64,000 bases of DNA from Candidatus Melainabacteria bacterium (GTDB lineage: Bacteria > Cyanobacteriota > Vampirovibrionia > Obscuribacterales > Obscuribacteraceae). The notes beneath the pieces were generated by a model. It saw nothing but the letters and a program-made list of their open reading frames with translations, did not search any database and was not told where the DNA came from. The position numbers and the translations under genes were made by a program. The stretch is taken from assembly GCA_016716405.1 (NCBI GenBank), contig JADJWK010000004.1:124001-188000 (forward strand), read 5' to 3'. This document shows positions 1 to 9,018 of this stretch, piece after piece; the first letter of the stretch is position 1; each line of letters starts with the position of its first letter.

Positions 1-1
1 G

Positions 2-742
2 GTCATGACCGCCCTGGCGATGCCGGGACAGAACTGTGTGCTCAGCCATGTGACCACCCAGGTGAGAGCCATCAAAAATGGTGCCCCGGCAGGGCTGATT
101 TTCCAGAGTATCGCCGGCACCCAGAAAGGCAACGAGGCCTTCGGAATCGATATCGAGACACTGCTGGAGGCAAGAGAGGTCGGTCGCGCCCATCTGAAAA
201 ACCAGGGCGGCAGGGTCATGTATTTCGAGACCGGTCAGGGCTCGGAGCTTTCGTCATCCTCGCACAACGGTGCCGATCAACTCACTCTGGAGGCGAGATG
301 CTATGCCCTTGCCCGGCATTTCGAGCCGTTCCTGGTGAATGACGTGGTCGGATTCATCGGCCCCGAATACCTGGCCGACGGGCGCCAGATGATCAGAGCC
401 GGTCTCGAGGATCACTTCATGGGCAAGCTTCTGGGGCTTCCTATGGGAATCGACGCTTGCTATACCAATCATATGGACGCCGATCAGAACGACCTGGAGA
501 ACCTCGCAATGCTCCTCACCGCATCCGGTGTCAACTATTTCATGGGGGTACCCATGGGCGACGATGTGATGCTCTCCTACCAGACCACCAGCTTCCACGA
601 TATAGCTACGCTCAGAGAGGTTGCCGGGCGTCTCCCCGCACCGGAGTTTGCCGCCTGGCTCGAGGAGATCGGGATCATGCAGGGAGGGCGGCTCACCGGG
701 CGGGCCGGGGACGCGTCCTATATCAAGTCGCTCTGCCGCTAG
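2..742 (+). CDS. eutB: Ethanolamine ammonia-lyase large subunit (EutB), 5'-truncated by window edge
   Basis: The visible part is the C-terminal ~246 residues, a little over half of the usual ~450-residue subunit; the frame is open to the window edge, so the Met codon at 5 is internal. Recognisable blocks are AMPGQNCVLSHVT, FQSIAGTQKGNEAFGID, MYFETGQGSELSS and CYTNHMDADQND, typical of the TIM-barrel catalytic subunit. Known for the family: with EutC and adenosylcobalamin it converts ethanolamine to acetaldehyde and ammonia. No eutC follows: three bases after the stop another gene ends on the opposite strand, so the small subunit must be upstream or elsewhere. An aldehyde dehydrogenase at 7495-9018 could in principle take the acetaldehyde, but it lies in a different, oppositely oriented transcription unit. 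Confidence 0.93.
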   Translation, partial: VMTALAMPGQNCVLSHVTTQVRAIKNGAPAGLIFQSIAGTQKGNEAFGIDIETLLEAREVGRAHLKNQGGRVMYFETGQGSELSSSSHNGADQLTLEARCYALARHFEPFLVNDVVGFIGPEYLADGRQMIRAGLEDHFMGKLLGLPMGIDACYTNHMDADQNDLENLAMLLTASGVNYFMGVPMGDDVMLSYQTTSFHDIATLREVAGRLPAPEFAAWLEEIGIMQGGRLTGRAGDASYIKSLCR

Positions 743-745
743 GCG

Positions 746-2806
746 TCAGCTCCTGAGCTGAAGCAATACGCGTCCGGCAAAAAAGCTCCTCGGATCACTC
801 TCGCTGGCGCGCCGGAGCTCGCCTCCACTGTGGCTGATACGAATGAACTCCATTGCCGAGGTTCCTCTCAGAAGTGCGCTCAGAACCGGAGTGACATCCT
901 CCACAGGTCTACCCATGATCGTTTCGGGTATGAAATCCTGCTCCGAATAAAGAACAAAGAGCTCATCGATATCGCCGCCCGAGCTGATGGGGAGTCCGCT
1001 GAAAGAGCGATTGCCGGCGGGCTGCCTGATGCTTATCATCCGGTCGGGAATAGTCTCGCTGGCGCCTTTCATCAGAGGCGCCGAGGCAGGTAGCGTCTCC
1101 GGATAGAGAAGAAGATGATTCTGACCGTTGCCGCTGGCATAAAGAACCGCCAGATAACAGGGGCTCAGGGCACGGACCCTGAGACGAATGGTATCGCCAA
1201 CCCGGAGCCCGGTCTCCATGGCGACTTTGTCATATTTTTCCGAATCCAGCCCCTGCTTGAGAAGGGAAACCTCGAGACCCTCGCCCTTGACCGCGACGGA
1301 CTGGAACATACCTTTCATGGTGGTGAACAGACCAGAGATGGTGCCCATGGTCTTGGTCTGGACTTCCTCCTCTTCGTTCGCCAGAGCTTGATATTCGCTA
1401 TCAGCACTGTCCACGGTATCAAAGTCGTCGAGGTCGGGCTTCGAGACCTCCACGGCCGGGGCGGCGGCGGGAGCAGCCGGAGCCCCGGGAGGCTTGATGC
1501 CAAGACAGTCGTAAACAGCCTCGGAGCTGATGAAGAGACTGGGATGAATCCACTCGCGATAAGGCTCGCTTCCCTTGATCATGGGTCCGACATGAATCCC
1601 CACCACCTGTTGATTCATGATGATCGGACTGCCTACCGCCTCGAGAGGCATTCCGATACTGTGGACGAACTGAGTGTCTTCCGTGCCTTCCACCACATCC
1701 AGCACATAACCGCTTTCCAGAATCCCGCCCCGGCTTCTCGGGTCCACAGAGAGGGCGAAGATCTCGTGCCCCCGACGAGCCTGGCATTTCTCGGCCATAT
1801 TGAGAGGAGCCGATCCCGGAGCAGAGACCGGGTCGACCTGGGTGACAGTCGCCTGGCCTGTGTCTACCAGATATTTGACCGATAGTAGAATGGAGCGACC
1901 ATCGAAACTGCAGGACTTGAGCAGGCGGGGCAGAGGCACTCCATACTTGATATGGTTCCAGACACAGGCCACCGCCACCCGGGCCTCCGGCGGCAGCTCC
2001 CCCACCGAGAGATTGGGAGCGGTCTGGATCGCCAGGGCAGTGTCACCGCCCAGGGTCTCATAGAGCCCGATAGCCTCCTCCATGGCGGTATAACCGTTCA
2101 TGAGCATTCCTGCGGTGCTCTGTTGCGCCGGAGGGAAGTTGATCCATTCCGGATCTATTTCTCTGAAAAAGAAAAAATTGTAGTCGCCTTCGTCGCTGGA
2201 AAGCAGCTTGGTGAGGGCTGCTTCGTTCTGATGCTGCTTGTACTGAATATGGGTGAGCTTGGAGTCCGACATATAAAAGCGAGCCACGGTCCGATTGCGC
2301 GAATCGCGGAGACAGAGCGTGCCTAGATTGCGGGCATTGATCAGAGTTTGCAGTATAGTAGTGATCTGGACCCGGTTGGCCTGACCGGTGAGATCCGGCT
2401 CCCGATCGGAATCAGCCTGCAAGCAGGCTTTAGCGATCCTGCCCGGGGTGTCCTTGTTCATGGGCTTCAAACCAGGTAGAAGCTCGACAGCGGCGACATT
2501 GTAACGCCAGCCAACCAGCTCCAGAGGCGGCCAGAGTCCCGCCTGCGAGGCTGACCGCTTGGCCATCCAGGGATCGAAAAGCCCGTGCACAGAGATCTCC
2601 CGGACCCCGAAGCGCTCGCCCGTCCCCGGAATCTCGAAAGCGACAGCCTCCACCAGATCCATGAAAGGCAAAAGACAATGTGCTGCGGTGATGGCGGTCC
2701 CGTCCTTGACCAGCCAGGCGGACCCAATAACCTCTCCACCGGGAGCCGTCCGGTCGATCAGCCAGCCTATGGATCCGAATGGGCTTTCTTCCTGGGAAAA
2801 GTTCAT
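746..2806 (-). CDS. Trypsin-fold pseudo-protease with inserted DUF4388-like module and DUF4384-like C-terminus
   Basis: 686 residues. The N-terminal part has a chymotrypsin-like first barrel with GSAWLV and TAAHC (His43), but the Asp position of the triad reads YNVAAVEL (Asn103). Residues ~120-245 look like a DUF4388 (PatA-type) domain (PGRIAKACL, LGTLCLRD) and ~272-325 like the winged-helix segment that often follows it. The second barrel resumes at ~345, and the usual GDSGSP/GNSGGP position reads EAVGSPIIM, giving Val391 in place of the nucleophilic Ser, followed by VVGIHVGP. Residues ~545-615 (VGDTIRLRVRALSPCYLAV, LLLYPE) resemble DUF4384. Seen: only the His of the triad remains. Inferred: a non-catalytic sensor or scaffold. 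No signal peptide and no clear ribosome site; the ATG at 2806 is the first plausible start. It lies downstream of the VIT/vWA-like gene on the same strand, with a terminator between them. Confidence 0.75.
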   Translation of the reverse strand: MNFSQEESPFGSIGWLIDRTAPGGEVIGSAWLVKDGTAITAAHCLLPFMDLVEAVAFEIPGTGERFGVREISVHGLFDPWMAKRSASQAGLWPPLELVGWRYNVAAVELLPGLKPMNKDTPGRIAKACLQADSDREPDLTGQANRVQITTILQTLINARNLGTLCLRDSRNRTVARFYMSDSKLTHIQYKQHQNEAALTKLLSSDEGDYNFFFFREIDPEWINFPPAQQSTAGMLMNGYTAMEEAIGLYETLGGDTALAIQTAPNLSVGELPPEARVAVACVWNHIKYGVPLPRLLKSCSFDGRSILLSVKYLVDTGQATVTQVDPVSAPGSAPLNMAEKCQARRGHEIFALSVDPRSRGGILESGYVLDVVEGTEDTQFVHSIGMPLEAVGSPIIMNQQVVGIHVGPMIKGSEPYREWIHPSLFISSEAVYDCLGIKPPGAPAAPAAAPAVEVSKPDLDDFDTVDSADSEYQALANEEEEVQTKTMGTISGLFTTMKGMFQSVAVKGEGLEVSLLKQGLDSEKYDKVAMETGLRVGDTIRLRVRALSPCYLAVLYASGNGQNHLLLYPETLPASAPLMKGASETIPDRMISIRQPAGNRSFSGLPISSGGDIDELFVLYSEQDFIPETIMGRPVEDVTPVLSALLRGTSAMEFIRISHSGGELRRASESDPRSFFAGRVLLQLRS

Positions 2807-2905
2807 TGACAGAGCAACGTGAGAGATCTAGATCTAGTAATACTATTAAAGGCGATTGTGCAGCAAATTGTCAGCCGATGCAAGCGGCGCCGCCCAAAAA
2901 GAATC

Positions 2906-2951
2906 TATAAAAGGGCTGCCGCCCCGTTGCAAAGCGACGGGGGCGACAGCC
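2906..2951 (-). terminator. Rho-independent terminator of the VIT/vWA-like gene
   Basis: Read on the minus strand, a GC-rich stem (arms 2940-2951 and 2914-2925, 11 pairs with one mismatch) with a 14-base loop is followed by CTTTTAT. It lies about 50 bases after the stop at 2999 and separates that gene from the pseudo-protease gene. Confidence 0.7.
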
Positions 2952-2998
2952 TCATTCGAGCCGGGATCGGAACAAACCCTCTTGACTATCCTGCCTCC

Positions 2999-5900
2999 TC
3001 AGGAAAAGAGATTGGCGTCCCGTGCCGATGCCACGAACCAGTTAATCAGCCCGGGCGTGGACAGAGCCAGAAGGGCGACAATCACACCGATACCAGCCCT
3101 GGTGACCGGCGAGAGCCGGACAGTGAGACCCAGGATCTTGAAAGTGGATTCTCTGATCAGCAGCCCATGCAGGAAGAGGACCACACCGACAAAGAGACCG
3201 GCAATCTCGGCTAGATTGGCCACGATATTGAGCAGGGCCTCGAGATTGGCGATATTGTTCACCCGGACCGTGCCCGAGGTATTGACGCCCAAAATGGCAG
3301 AAGCGTTCTCACCGATCGTGCCGTTGGTGGCGCCCTGGATCCCGGAGCTTTCGTCGAGCACCGCCACGCAGGTAACCGGACTGACGATTTGATAACGGAC
3401 GGCGATCCGGGCGGCCTCGCTATAGTCGCGCTCCTTTATCAGCCTGTCCACGGTGCGCCTGGCGCTCAGCAGACAGAGCTCCTCCTGCTCGGCGCAATCG
3501 AGCTCAACCGCGTCGCGAGGCTTACCGTCAGAGAGGCGGTAGTCCGTCTCGAAATCACGAACACCCGGCTGGAATCGGGAGAAGAACTGGCGAAGGGTGG
3601 CAGTCAGGTCGCTCTGCTCGTACACCGGATTGAAAGAGGCAATCTCCGTATGGTTCTTGAAATATTCGAGAGTGTCCGTCTCGCCGCTGTCGAGCGAGAG
3701 CTCGAACAGTGCCGGCTTGCTTACGAAAGGATTCATGATGAATATTTCGGGGAAAAGCGCCGGCTGGGCCCCGTGGATCCAGAGAACGACACCGCCCTGT
3801 GACTGGCCCGCGACCTCCGCCGCCTTGACCACGGCCTTGAGATTGCTCTGCCCGCCGACAAAGCCGGCATCGCTCAAGAGAGGAAGCGCCTTCATGACCG
3901 GGGTGGGCTGACTGAGTGCCGTCTGTTCTTGAGAAGCCACCATTACCGATACCGGAACCGACTGCGGAGCCGCGGCAAGAGCGCTCTTGATCTTTTCCAG
4001 CTGCGGTCTCACGCTGCTCGATCCGTCGATGACCACCAGGACGTGCTTGGCGTTCTTGCTGGTCACCTCCTGGATGTCCCGAACCGCCCAGACCGGCTCC
4101 ACCGCCTCCGGTCTGGGAGCGGCCTGGTGCCGGGCTCGCTTCTTGGAAGCGATCATGGACTCGACATCTTCGAGCTGCTGCTTGACTCCATGGGAGCCAT
4201 CGATCATCACCACCACTTTCTGACTATCGGCGTTCTCCTCGCGCTCTTGCTCGGCAAGAGCTCGCTTGCGAGCTTCCGCCTTCTCGCGCGCATCCTCTTC
4301 AGCCATGGTGGTAGCCCGCTCATCGAAAGCCGCCACTCTGGCGATGGTGGCATCTCTCCTGGCGCTGACCAGAAGCGGGCTGTGCTCGATCTGCGAAGCT
4401 GGCAGGCTGCCTTCGAGAACAAAGCGTTTAAGGTAACTGCGGCTCTCTTTGAGATTGCTCTTCAAGCTCGTGAGCCGTTGGCTCGACTCGAGCCGGAGAG
4501 AGTGCTCGCCATCGAGGGCAAAATTGGTGGCGATGAATCGGGGAAGCACGAGATTGGCCCTGTCGACGCCGTCCAGCTTCAGGGGCAGAGCAGCCTTGAG
4601 CTGCACTCTCAGCTCGCTTCCTTCCCGAACCGGAAAGCAATGGAAGAGATATCTACCTCTTCCCAGGTCAGTCATGATCGCCGGATTGTCGTGGCCGACC
4701 GAGGTATAAGAGGAGCCGCCGACAGCCTTGCCGGAGGCGGCGAAACTCGCGTCCAGAGGCTCGCCGTCTTTCCACACTGTCAAACCGCTCACTGCCGCTC
4801 CGGGAGGCAGAGCGATCTCGGCCCTGGCCTCCTGGTCCAGGGCGCTCTCATTGCGAAACACATAAGTCCAGCTCACTGTAGAGGAAAGCGAATTGGGGCT
4901 GATCGTGCCATTGATCGCCGAGCGCACCAGGCTGAGACCCTTTACCGGAGTGCCCACCACATGACGCCTGAGATAATCATCCGACATGGCGCTGTAGTCG
5001 CTGTCGGACTCGCCCGTGAAAGGCTTGCCGGTGACGGTGAAATAGAGACGCTGGAGATCGGACTGCTTGATCGGCATAAAGAATCCTGCCAGGCCGACAG
5101 AACGCGCATCCGCGGTCTCCAGGCGAAGCTCCTTCTCCGTATCGAGATGGCGAAGCATCTCGAGGCTGTCGCTGCGCTCGGCAGCGACCTCGCTCAGGGC
5201 GCCTATCTCCGCCACCCGTACACACCAGGAACGGCACTCCGAGGCAGCAAGCGAAAGAAGACCGACCACCACACCGCAAGCTATATATACGGCCACGCGC
5301 AGTCGCGAACTCGCGAAATCGAGATTGGCTCTCACTCTTCTGGCCAGATAGATAAGGGTAAGGCTGGCGAAGAGAGAGAGCATTCCGATAGTGAAAAAGC
5401 CCGTAGAGAAATCCGTGCCCGTGGCTTCGCTGAACTCGGCGCAACGTGTGAACAGCGCCGCCATGGAGAGTCCGAAAGAGGCCAGACCGGTGGCTATACC
5501 CATCCCCATGAGCAGACCCCGGCTCGGTCCGAAGCGGTGGTCGCTCCGGCAGAGAGCGCTCCAGGCGCGATAGACCGCGAAGGGGATAAAGAGCACCATG
5601 AGAATCTCGACGAGAGTCTCGCAGGGATGATTGATGAGAAGCAGGGTGATCCGCTTGGGACACGCAATCAGAGTCAGGGCTGTGATCAGGAGCGGGGCCG
5701 CCACGCCGAAAGTCATGACCAGAAAACCGTCCACTCCTCGCCAGAGGCGTCTCGGCGGGGGAGGCATGGGCACACCGTTGTCGTACCACTGGTCTTCAGG
5801 CTCCTTTTCAGGCTCGTTCTCAGGCTCATAATCCGTCTTCTTCGGCTGCGGCACCGCCACTTTTCGAAAGAGGTCTTGAATAGCGCTCACAGTCTGAGCC

Positions 5901-6055
5901 AGGGGAGACAGTGCCGGCGGCTCCTCCGCCCTGGACTTCTCCTGCGCTTTATCGTAATGGTGGTATATATGCACCACTCTGGGAAACTCAAGGATACTTG
6001 TCTTAGAACCATTGGTAGTATCTTCAACGGAACTGTCTTCGAATTCGATGCTCAT
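2999..6055 (-). CDS. Large polytopic membrane protein with VIT-like and vWA-like domains
   Basis: 1018 residues from the ATG at 6055 (MSIEFEDSS); an upstream in-frame start at 6175 would add 40 poorly conserved-looking residues. After a charged N-terminus there are about five hydrophobic segments (~110-300), then a VIT-like beta region (FRNESALDQEARAEIALPPG; GRGRYLFHCFPVREGSELRV), a charged coiled-coil-like stretch (EEDAREKAEARKRALAEQER), and two vWA-strand-like motifs: VVVMIDGSHGV, which is abortive, and VLVVIDGSSSV with a MIDAS-like DGSSS. Two more hydrophobic segments end the protein. The architecture resembles VIT-domain membrane proteins linked to PEP-CTERM/exosortase or sortase systems, but no sorting enzyme is present here. 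The substrate or partner is unknown. It is followed by a terminator. Confidence 0.72.
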   Translation of the reverse strand: MSIEFEDSSVEDTTNGSKTSILEFPRVVHIYHHYDKAQEKSRAEEPPALSPLAQTVSAIQDLFRKVAVPQPKKTDYEPENEPEKEPEDQWYDNGVPMPPPPRRLWRGVDGFLVMTFGVAAPLLITALTLIACPKRITLLLINHPCETLVEILMVLFIPFAVYRAWSALCRSDHRFGPSRGLLMGMGIATGLASFGLSMAALFTRCAEFSEATGTDFSTGFFTIGMLSLFASLTLIYLARRVRANLDFASSRLRVAVYIACGVVVGLLSLAASECRSWCVRVAEIGALSEVAAERSDSLEMLRHLDTEKELRLETADARSVGLAGFFMPIKQSDLQRLYFTVTGKPFTGESDSDYSAMSDDYLRRHVVGTPVKGLSLVRSAINGTISPNSLSSTVSWTYVFRNESALDQEARAEIALPPGAAVSGLTVWKDGEPLDASFAASGKAVGGSSYTSVGHDNPAIMTDLGRGRYLFHCFPVREGSELRVQLKAALPLKLDGVDRANLVLPRFIATNFALDGEHSLRLESSQRLTSLKSNLKESRSYLKRFVLEGSLPASQIEHSPLLVSARRDATIARVAAFDERATTMAEEDAREKAEARKRALAEQEREENADSQKVVVMIDGSHGVKQQLEDVESMIASKKRARHQAAPRPEAVEPVWAVRDIQEVTSKNAKHVLVVIDGSSSVRPQLEKIKSALAAAPQSVPVSVMVASQEQTALSQPTPVMKALPLLSDAGFVGGQSNLKAVVKAAEVAGQSQGGVVLWIHGAQPALFPEIFIMNPFVSKPALFELSLDSGETDTLEYFKNHTEIASFNPVYEQSDLTATLRQFFSRFQPGVRDFETDYRLSDGKPRDAVELDCAEQEELCLLSARRTVDRLIKERDYSEAARIAVRYQIVSPVTCVAVLDESSGIQGATNGTIGENASAILGVNTSGTVRVNNIANLEALLNIVANLAEIAGLFVGVVLFLHGLLIRESTFKILGLTVRLSPVTRAGIGVIVALLALSTPGLINWFVASARDANLFS

Positions 6056-6274
6056 GGCGAAAATCCCCGGCTGGCGACATCCCGACCCATTCGGAAGAGC
6101 GAGCGAAAATCCGCTCTTCAAGCGGGCAGAGGCGGTCTGGAACTGGTAACTGGTAAGTTGAACTAAAGAGTCCAAAAGCGGACCCTACCACAATAAGGTC
6201 ATCCGTATAAATTTGCGACAGGGTTTTCCCCAGATCCCGAAATCTTACGGAAGCGAAGCATGGTTGCGATAGCT

Positions 6275-6290
6275 GCCCCCATATGGGGGC
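6275..6290. promoter_or_regulatory. Perfect 16-bp palindrome in the corA / VIT-gene spacer
   Basis: GCCCCCATATGGGGGC is a perfect inverted repeat in the ~290-bp spacer upstream of the VIT/vWA-like gene (start 6055) and downstream of corA (stop 6347). There is no T-tract on either side, so it looks more like an operator or structured leader than a terminator. Nothing else is visible in the spacer. Confidence 0.35.
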
Positions 6291-6346
6291 GCGGCGCCAT
6301 TCGCCCTCGATCTGGCAGTTTGATATTCACCATCGTATAAGCAAGC

Positions 6347-7381
6347 TCAGTCGTCTTCTGCCTTAAAGAAGACCCTGAACCAGCCGTGTCGCCAGAAGAA
6401 GAATAGAAATCCTGCCGAGATGATCACCATGAGCCACAGGGGCTCCGGCATATTCCAGGGAGAGTCCTTTTGATAGAAGTTCATGCCATAGATTCCGGTG
6501 ATCAGAGTTGGAGGCAGAAAAATCGCCGCCAGGATGGCAAGGAAAGTGGTCACCTCGTTCATGCGGTTGCTCACCGACGACATATGAAGGGACATGAGAT
6601 CGGAAGTCAGGCTGATGAAATACTCGACATTGTCCATGGCCAGATTGGCGTGATCGAGCAGGTCGTGGGCTATCAGCTTCTCGTCTTCGCTGGCATAATA
6701 CCGGGAGTCTCGAACCATCCGGCGAAGCGCTTCTTTGAAAGGGAGCAGGCGGCGCTTGATGGCGATGAGGTCCTTGCGAGATCGATGGATACTGCAAGCC
6801 ATGGAGCGCTCAGAAGTGGTCAGCACATCGTCTTCCATTTTCTCGAGCCGGCAGCTGAATCTATCGAGAGCCGCTTGATACCGGTCGATAGCCGCCTCCA
6901 CGAATCGCTGGACGAGATAGAGCCTGCCATTGTTATGCATAAGCCCGTGGTGGGCACGGATGTCTGTCTTGACCTGCTCGATGGACGGAAGCGGCTGGCA
7001 GTGCACGGTCAGGACAGTGTTCCCCTTTTGCAGGAGGGAGATCTGGTCGATGACCGAAAGCCCGTCGTCAGAGAGGATCTGGAAAGATAACACAAAGCAA
7101 TCATTATGAAGCTTATAGCTCGAGACGCCGGAGCGATCGAGGAGCTCATCGGCAACGCCTTTCTCCTGGCTGACATGGGAAACCAGCCTGCTGACGAAGT
7201 CCCGGTCGTAGCGCCCCTGGATATCGATCCAGACAGCCGAGCATTCGCTGATCAGCCCCACCGCTTGATCGGGCTGTTCCAGGGCTTTGTCGGTAAAACA
7301 GTGCTCGTTGAAAGATACGATGGAGGCCGTGGTGGTCCCGGTCCCTTCCTTGGCTCGGGCAATGGTCGACTCGGGGGACAT
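6347..7381 (-). CDS. corA: CorA-type magnesium/cobalt transporter
   Basis: 344 residues. A long cytoplasmic alpha/beta funnel and helical stalk (residues ~20-275) are followed by two C-terminal membrane helices with the family hallmark YGMNF at the end of TM1. Known: homopentameric Mg2+/Co2+ channel of the inner membrane. The start at 7381 is supported by a strong GAGGAG seven bases upstream. It lies between the aldehyde dehydrogenase and the VIT/vWA-like gene on the same strand; the 113-bp upstream spacer makes an independent promoter likely. The loop after GMN reads FYQKDSPWNMPE in place of the usual MPE(L/W), with the acidic end retained. Confidence 0.93.
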   Translation of the reverse strand: MSPESTIARAKEGTGTTTASIVSFNEHCFTDKALEQPDQAVGLISECSAVWIDIQGRYDRDFVSRLVSHVSQEKGVADELLDRSGVSSYKLHNDCFVLSFQILSDDGLSVIDQISLLQKGNTVLTVHCQPLPSIEQVKTDIRAHHGLMHNNGRLYLVQRFVEAAIDRYQAALDRFSCRLEKMEDDVLTTSERSMACSIHRSRKDLIAIKRRLLPFKEALRRMVRDSRYYASEDEKLIAHDLLDHANLAMDNVEYFISLTSDLMSLHMSSVSNRMNEVTTFLAILAAIFLPPTLITGIYGMNFYQKDSPWNMPEPLWLMVIISAGFLFFFWRHGWFRVFFKAEDD

Positions 7382-7494
7382 CGCTTGGCTCCTCGGGATG
7401 CTCGGGACTGTCAGGTAGTCACAGGGTAAGGCAATCCGAAGTCCCGGTCCATGGGAGAAACCGCAAATATAGATACTGGAGAATATGGCTAGAT

Positions 7495-9018
7495 CTAGAG
7501 CTTGAGCCAGACAGACTTGAGCCTCGTATAAGCGGCAAGGGAGTGCACCGCCATCTCCTTGCCCCAGCCGCTCTGTTTGAAGCCCCCGAAAGGACTGGCG
7601 AAGTCATAGCAGCCGAAGCGATTGATGAAGACCATACCGGCATCGAGCCTGCCGGCTACCGAATGGGCGCGGGAGACATCCCTGGTCCAGAGCCCGGCCG
7701 CCAGTCCATAGATAGAGTCGTTGGCCATCTCGATCACCTCGTCGTCGCTGGCGAAAGGGATGACCACCAGGACGGGTCCGAAAATTTCGTCCCGGGAGAC
7801 TGTCATACGATTGTCCACATCGGTGAATATAGTCGGCCTAACGAAGAGCCCTCGGGCATTATCCCCTCGAGTATCGCGCTCGCCGCCTGCAACGATGCGG
7901 CCGCCCTCGCTCTTGCCGATCTCGATGTAACGCATGATCTTGTCGAACTGCTCTTGATTGCACTGCGAGCCCTGGTCGGCGCTCTCGTCGAATTGCGCAC
8001 CGCATTTGACACCGGCCGCGATATCGACCAGGCGGCCCACGAATTGATCGTGAATCTTCTTGTGCACGAAAAGCCTGGTAGGCTCCGAGCATTTCTCTCC
8101 CTTATGGGAGAACATAGCGGCATAAGAGCGCTCGATGGCGAAATCCAGATCCGGCACGTCGTCGAAAACGATATTCGGCGATTTGCCGCCGAGCTCCAGG
8201 GAGACCTGTTTGAGATTCGAGGAGGCAGAACTTGCCACCACAGCTTTGCCGGTGGCGGTGCTGCCGGTGAAAGATACTTTGTCCACTCCCATGTGCTCGC
8301 AGAGGAGCCGCCCGGTCTCGGCACCGCCGGTGACCAGATTGATGACACCATCAGGGATATCGATCTTCTCGTGCAGGAGCTCGAAGAATCTAAGAATCGA
8401 TAGCGAAGTGAATGGAGAGGGTTTGATCACAACCGTATTGCCCATGGCAAGCGCCGGAGCGATTTTCCACATGGCGAGCAGGAGGGGAAAATTCCAGGGG
8501 ACGATCAGAGCGCAGACTCCCAGGGGCTCATGCACCGTATAGTTGATGAAACCCTCGTCCTGGGGGCTGCACTCCGAGTAGTGCTTGTCGGTCCAGCCTG
8601 CATAATAATCGAAAACATCGGCGGCCTCGGGAAGATCATCGTTGATTGCTTCTTTGTAGAGCTTGCCGTTATCCAGGGCCTCGAGAGCAGCAAGCTCGGC
8701 GCTGTGCTCTCTGATCAGATCGGCGATGCTCATCAGCAGGCGGGAGCGCTCTCGCCGTGGCATGGAGCGCCAGCGCCTGTCGGCAAAGGCCTTGCGTGCC
8801 GCCGCCACCGCCGCATCGATTTGCCTGCTCCCGGCCTGCTTGATCTTGCAAAGCTCCCTGCCGGTGCTGGGGTCTGTACTGGCAAGCGAGCCGGAGCCGC
8901 AATCGCCATCAGTCTCATGGAGCCAGGCACCATCGATGTAGTGGCCCTTCTCTTCTTTCAGCCAGCTCCCGGCCCATTCGAGCAGGCAAGCGGTATCACT
9001 CTTGTCCACGGTTTGCAT
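7495..9018 (-). CDS. NAD(P)-dependent aldehyde dehydrogenase
   Basis: 507 residues, a full-length ALDH superfamily enzyme oxidising an aldehyde to the acid. Visible: PWNFPLL, the glycine motif SFTGSTATGKAV, the general-base block SLELGGKSPNIV, catalytic Cys310 in KGEKCSEP, and the closing GCYDFASPFGGFKQSGWGKE. The start at 9018 (MQTVDKSD) is chosen because GGAGGA sits five bases upstream; earlier in-frame Met codons at 9039 and 9099 lack a comparable site. It overlaps the 3' end of the aspartase-like gene by 23 bases, implying translational coupling. The overall style is that of betaine-aldehyde/gamma-aminobutyraldehyde-type ALDHs, but the substrate cannot be told. Context suggests an aldehyde made from an amino acid or amine. 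Confidence 0.93.
   Translation of the reverse strand: MQTVDKSDTACLLEWAGSWLKEEKGHYIDGAWLHETDGDCGSGSLASTDPSTGRELCKIKQAGSRQIDAAVAAARKAFADRRWRSMPRRERSRLLMSIADLIREHSAELAALEALDNGKLYKEAINDDLPEAADVFDYYAGWTDKHYSECSPQDEGFINYTVHEPLGVCALIVPWNFPLLLAMWKIAPALAMGNTVVIKPSPFTSLSILRFFELLHEKIDIPDGVINLVTGGAETGRLLCEHMGVDKVSFTGSTATGKAVVASSASSNLKQVSLELGGKSPNIVFDDVPDLDFAIERSYAAMFSHKGEKCSEPTRLFVHKKIHDQFVGRLVDIAAGVKCGAQFDESADQGSQCNQEQFDKIMRYIEIGKSEGGRIVAGGERDTRGDNARGLFVRPTIFTDVDNRMTVSRDEIFGPVLVVIPFASDDEVIEMANDSIYGLAAGLWTRDVSRAHSVAGRLDAGMVFINRFGCYDFASPFGGFKQSGWGKEMAVHSLAAYTRLKSVWLKL

Noticed and set aside
3929..6166. 745-aa plus-strand ORF opposite the VIT/vWA-like gene
   Set aside because: It is antisense to a gene with clear membrane and domain structure; its composition (many Arg, His, Ser) is the usual shadow of a GC-rich gene.
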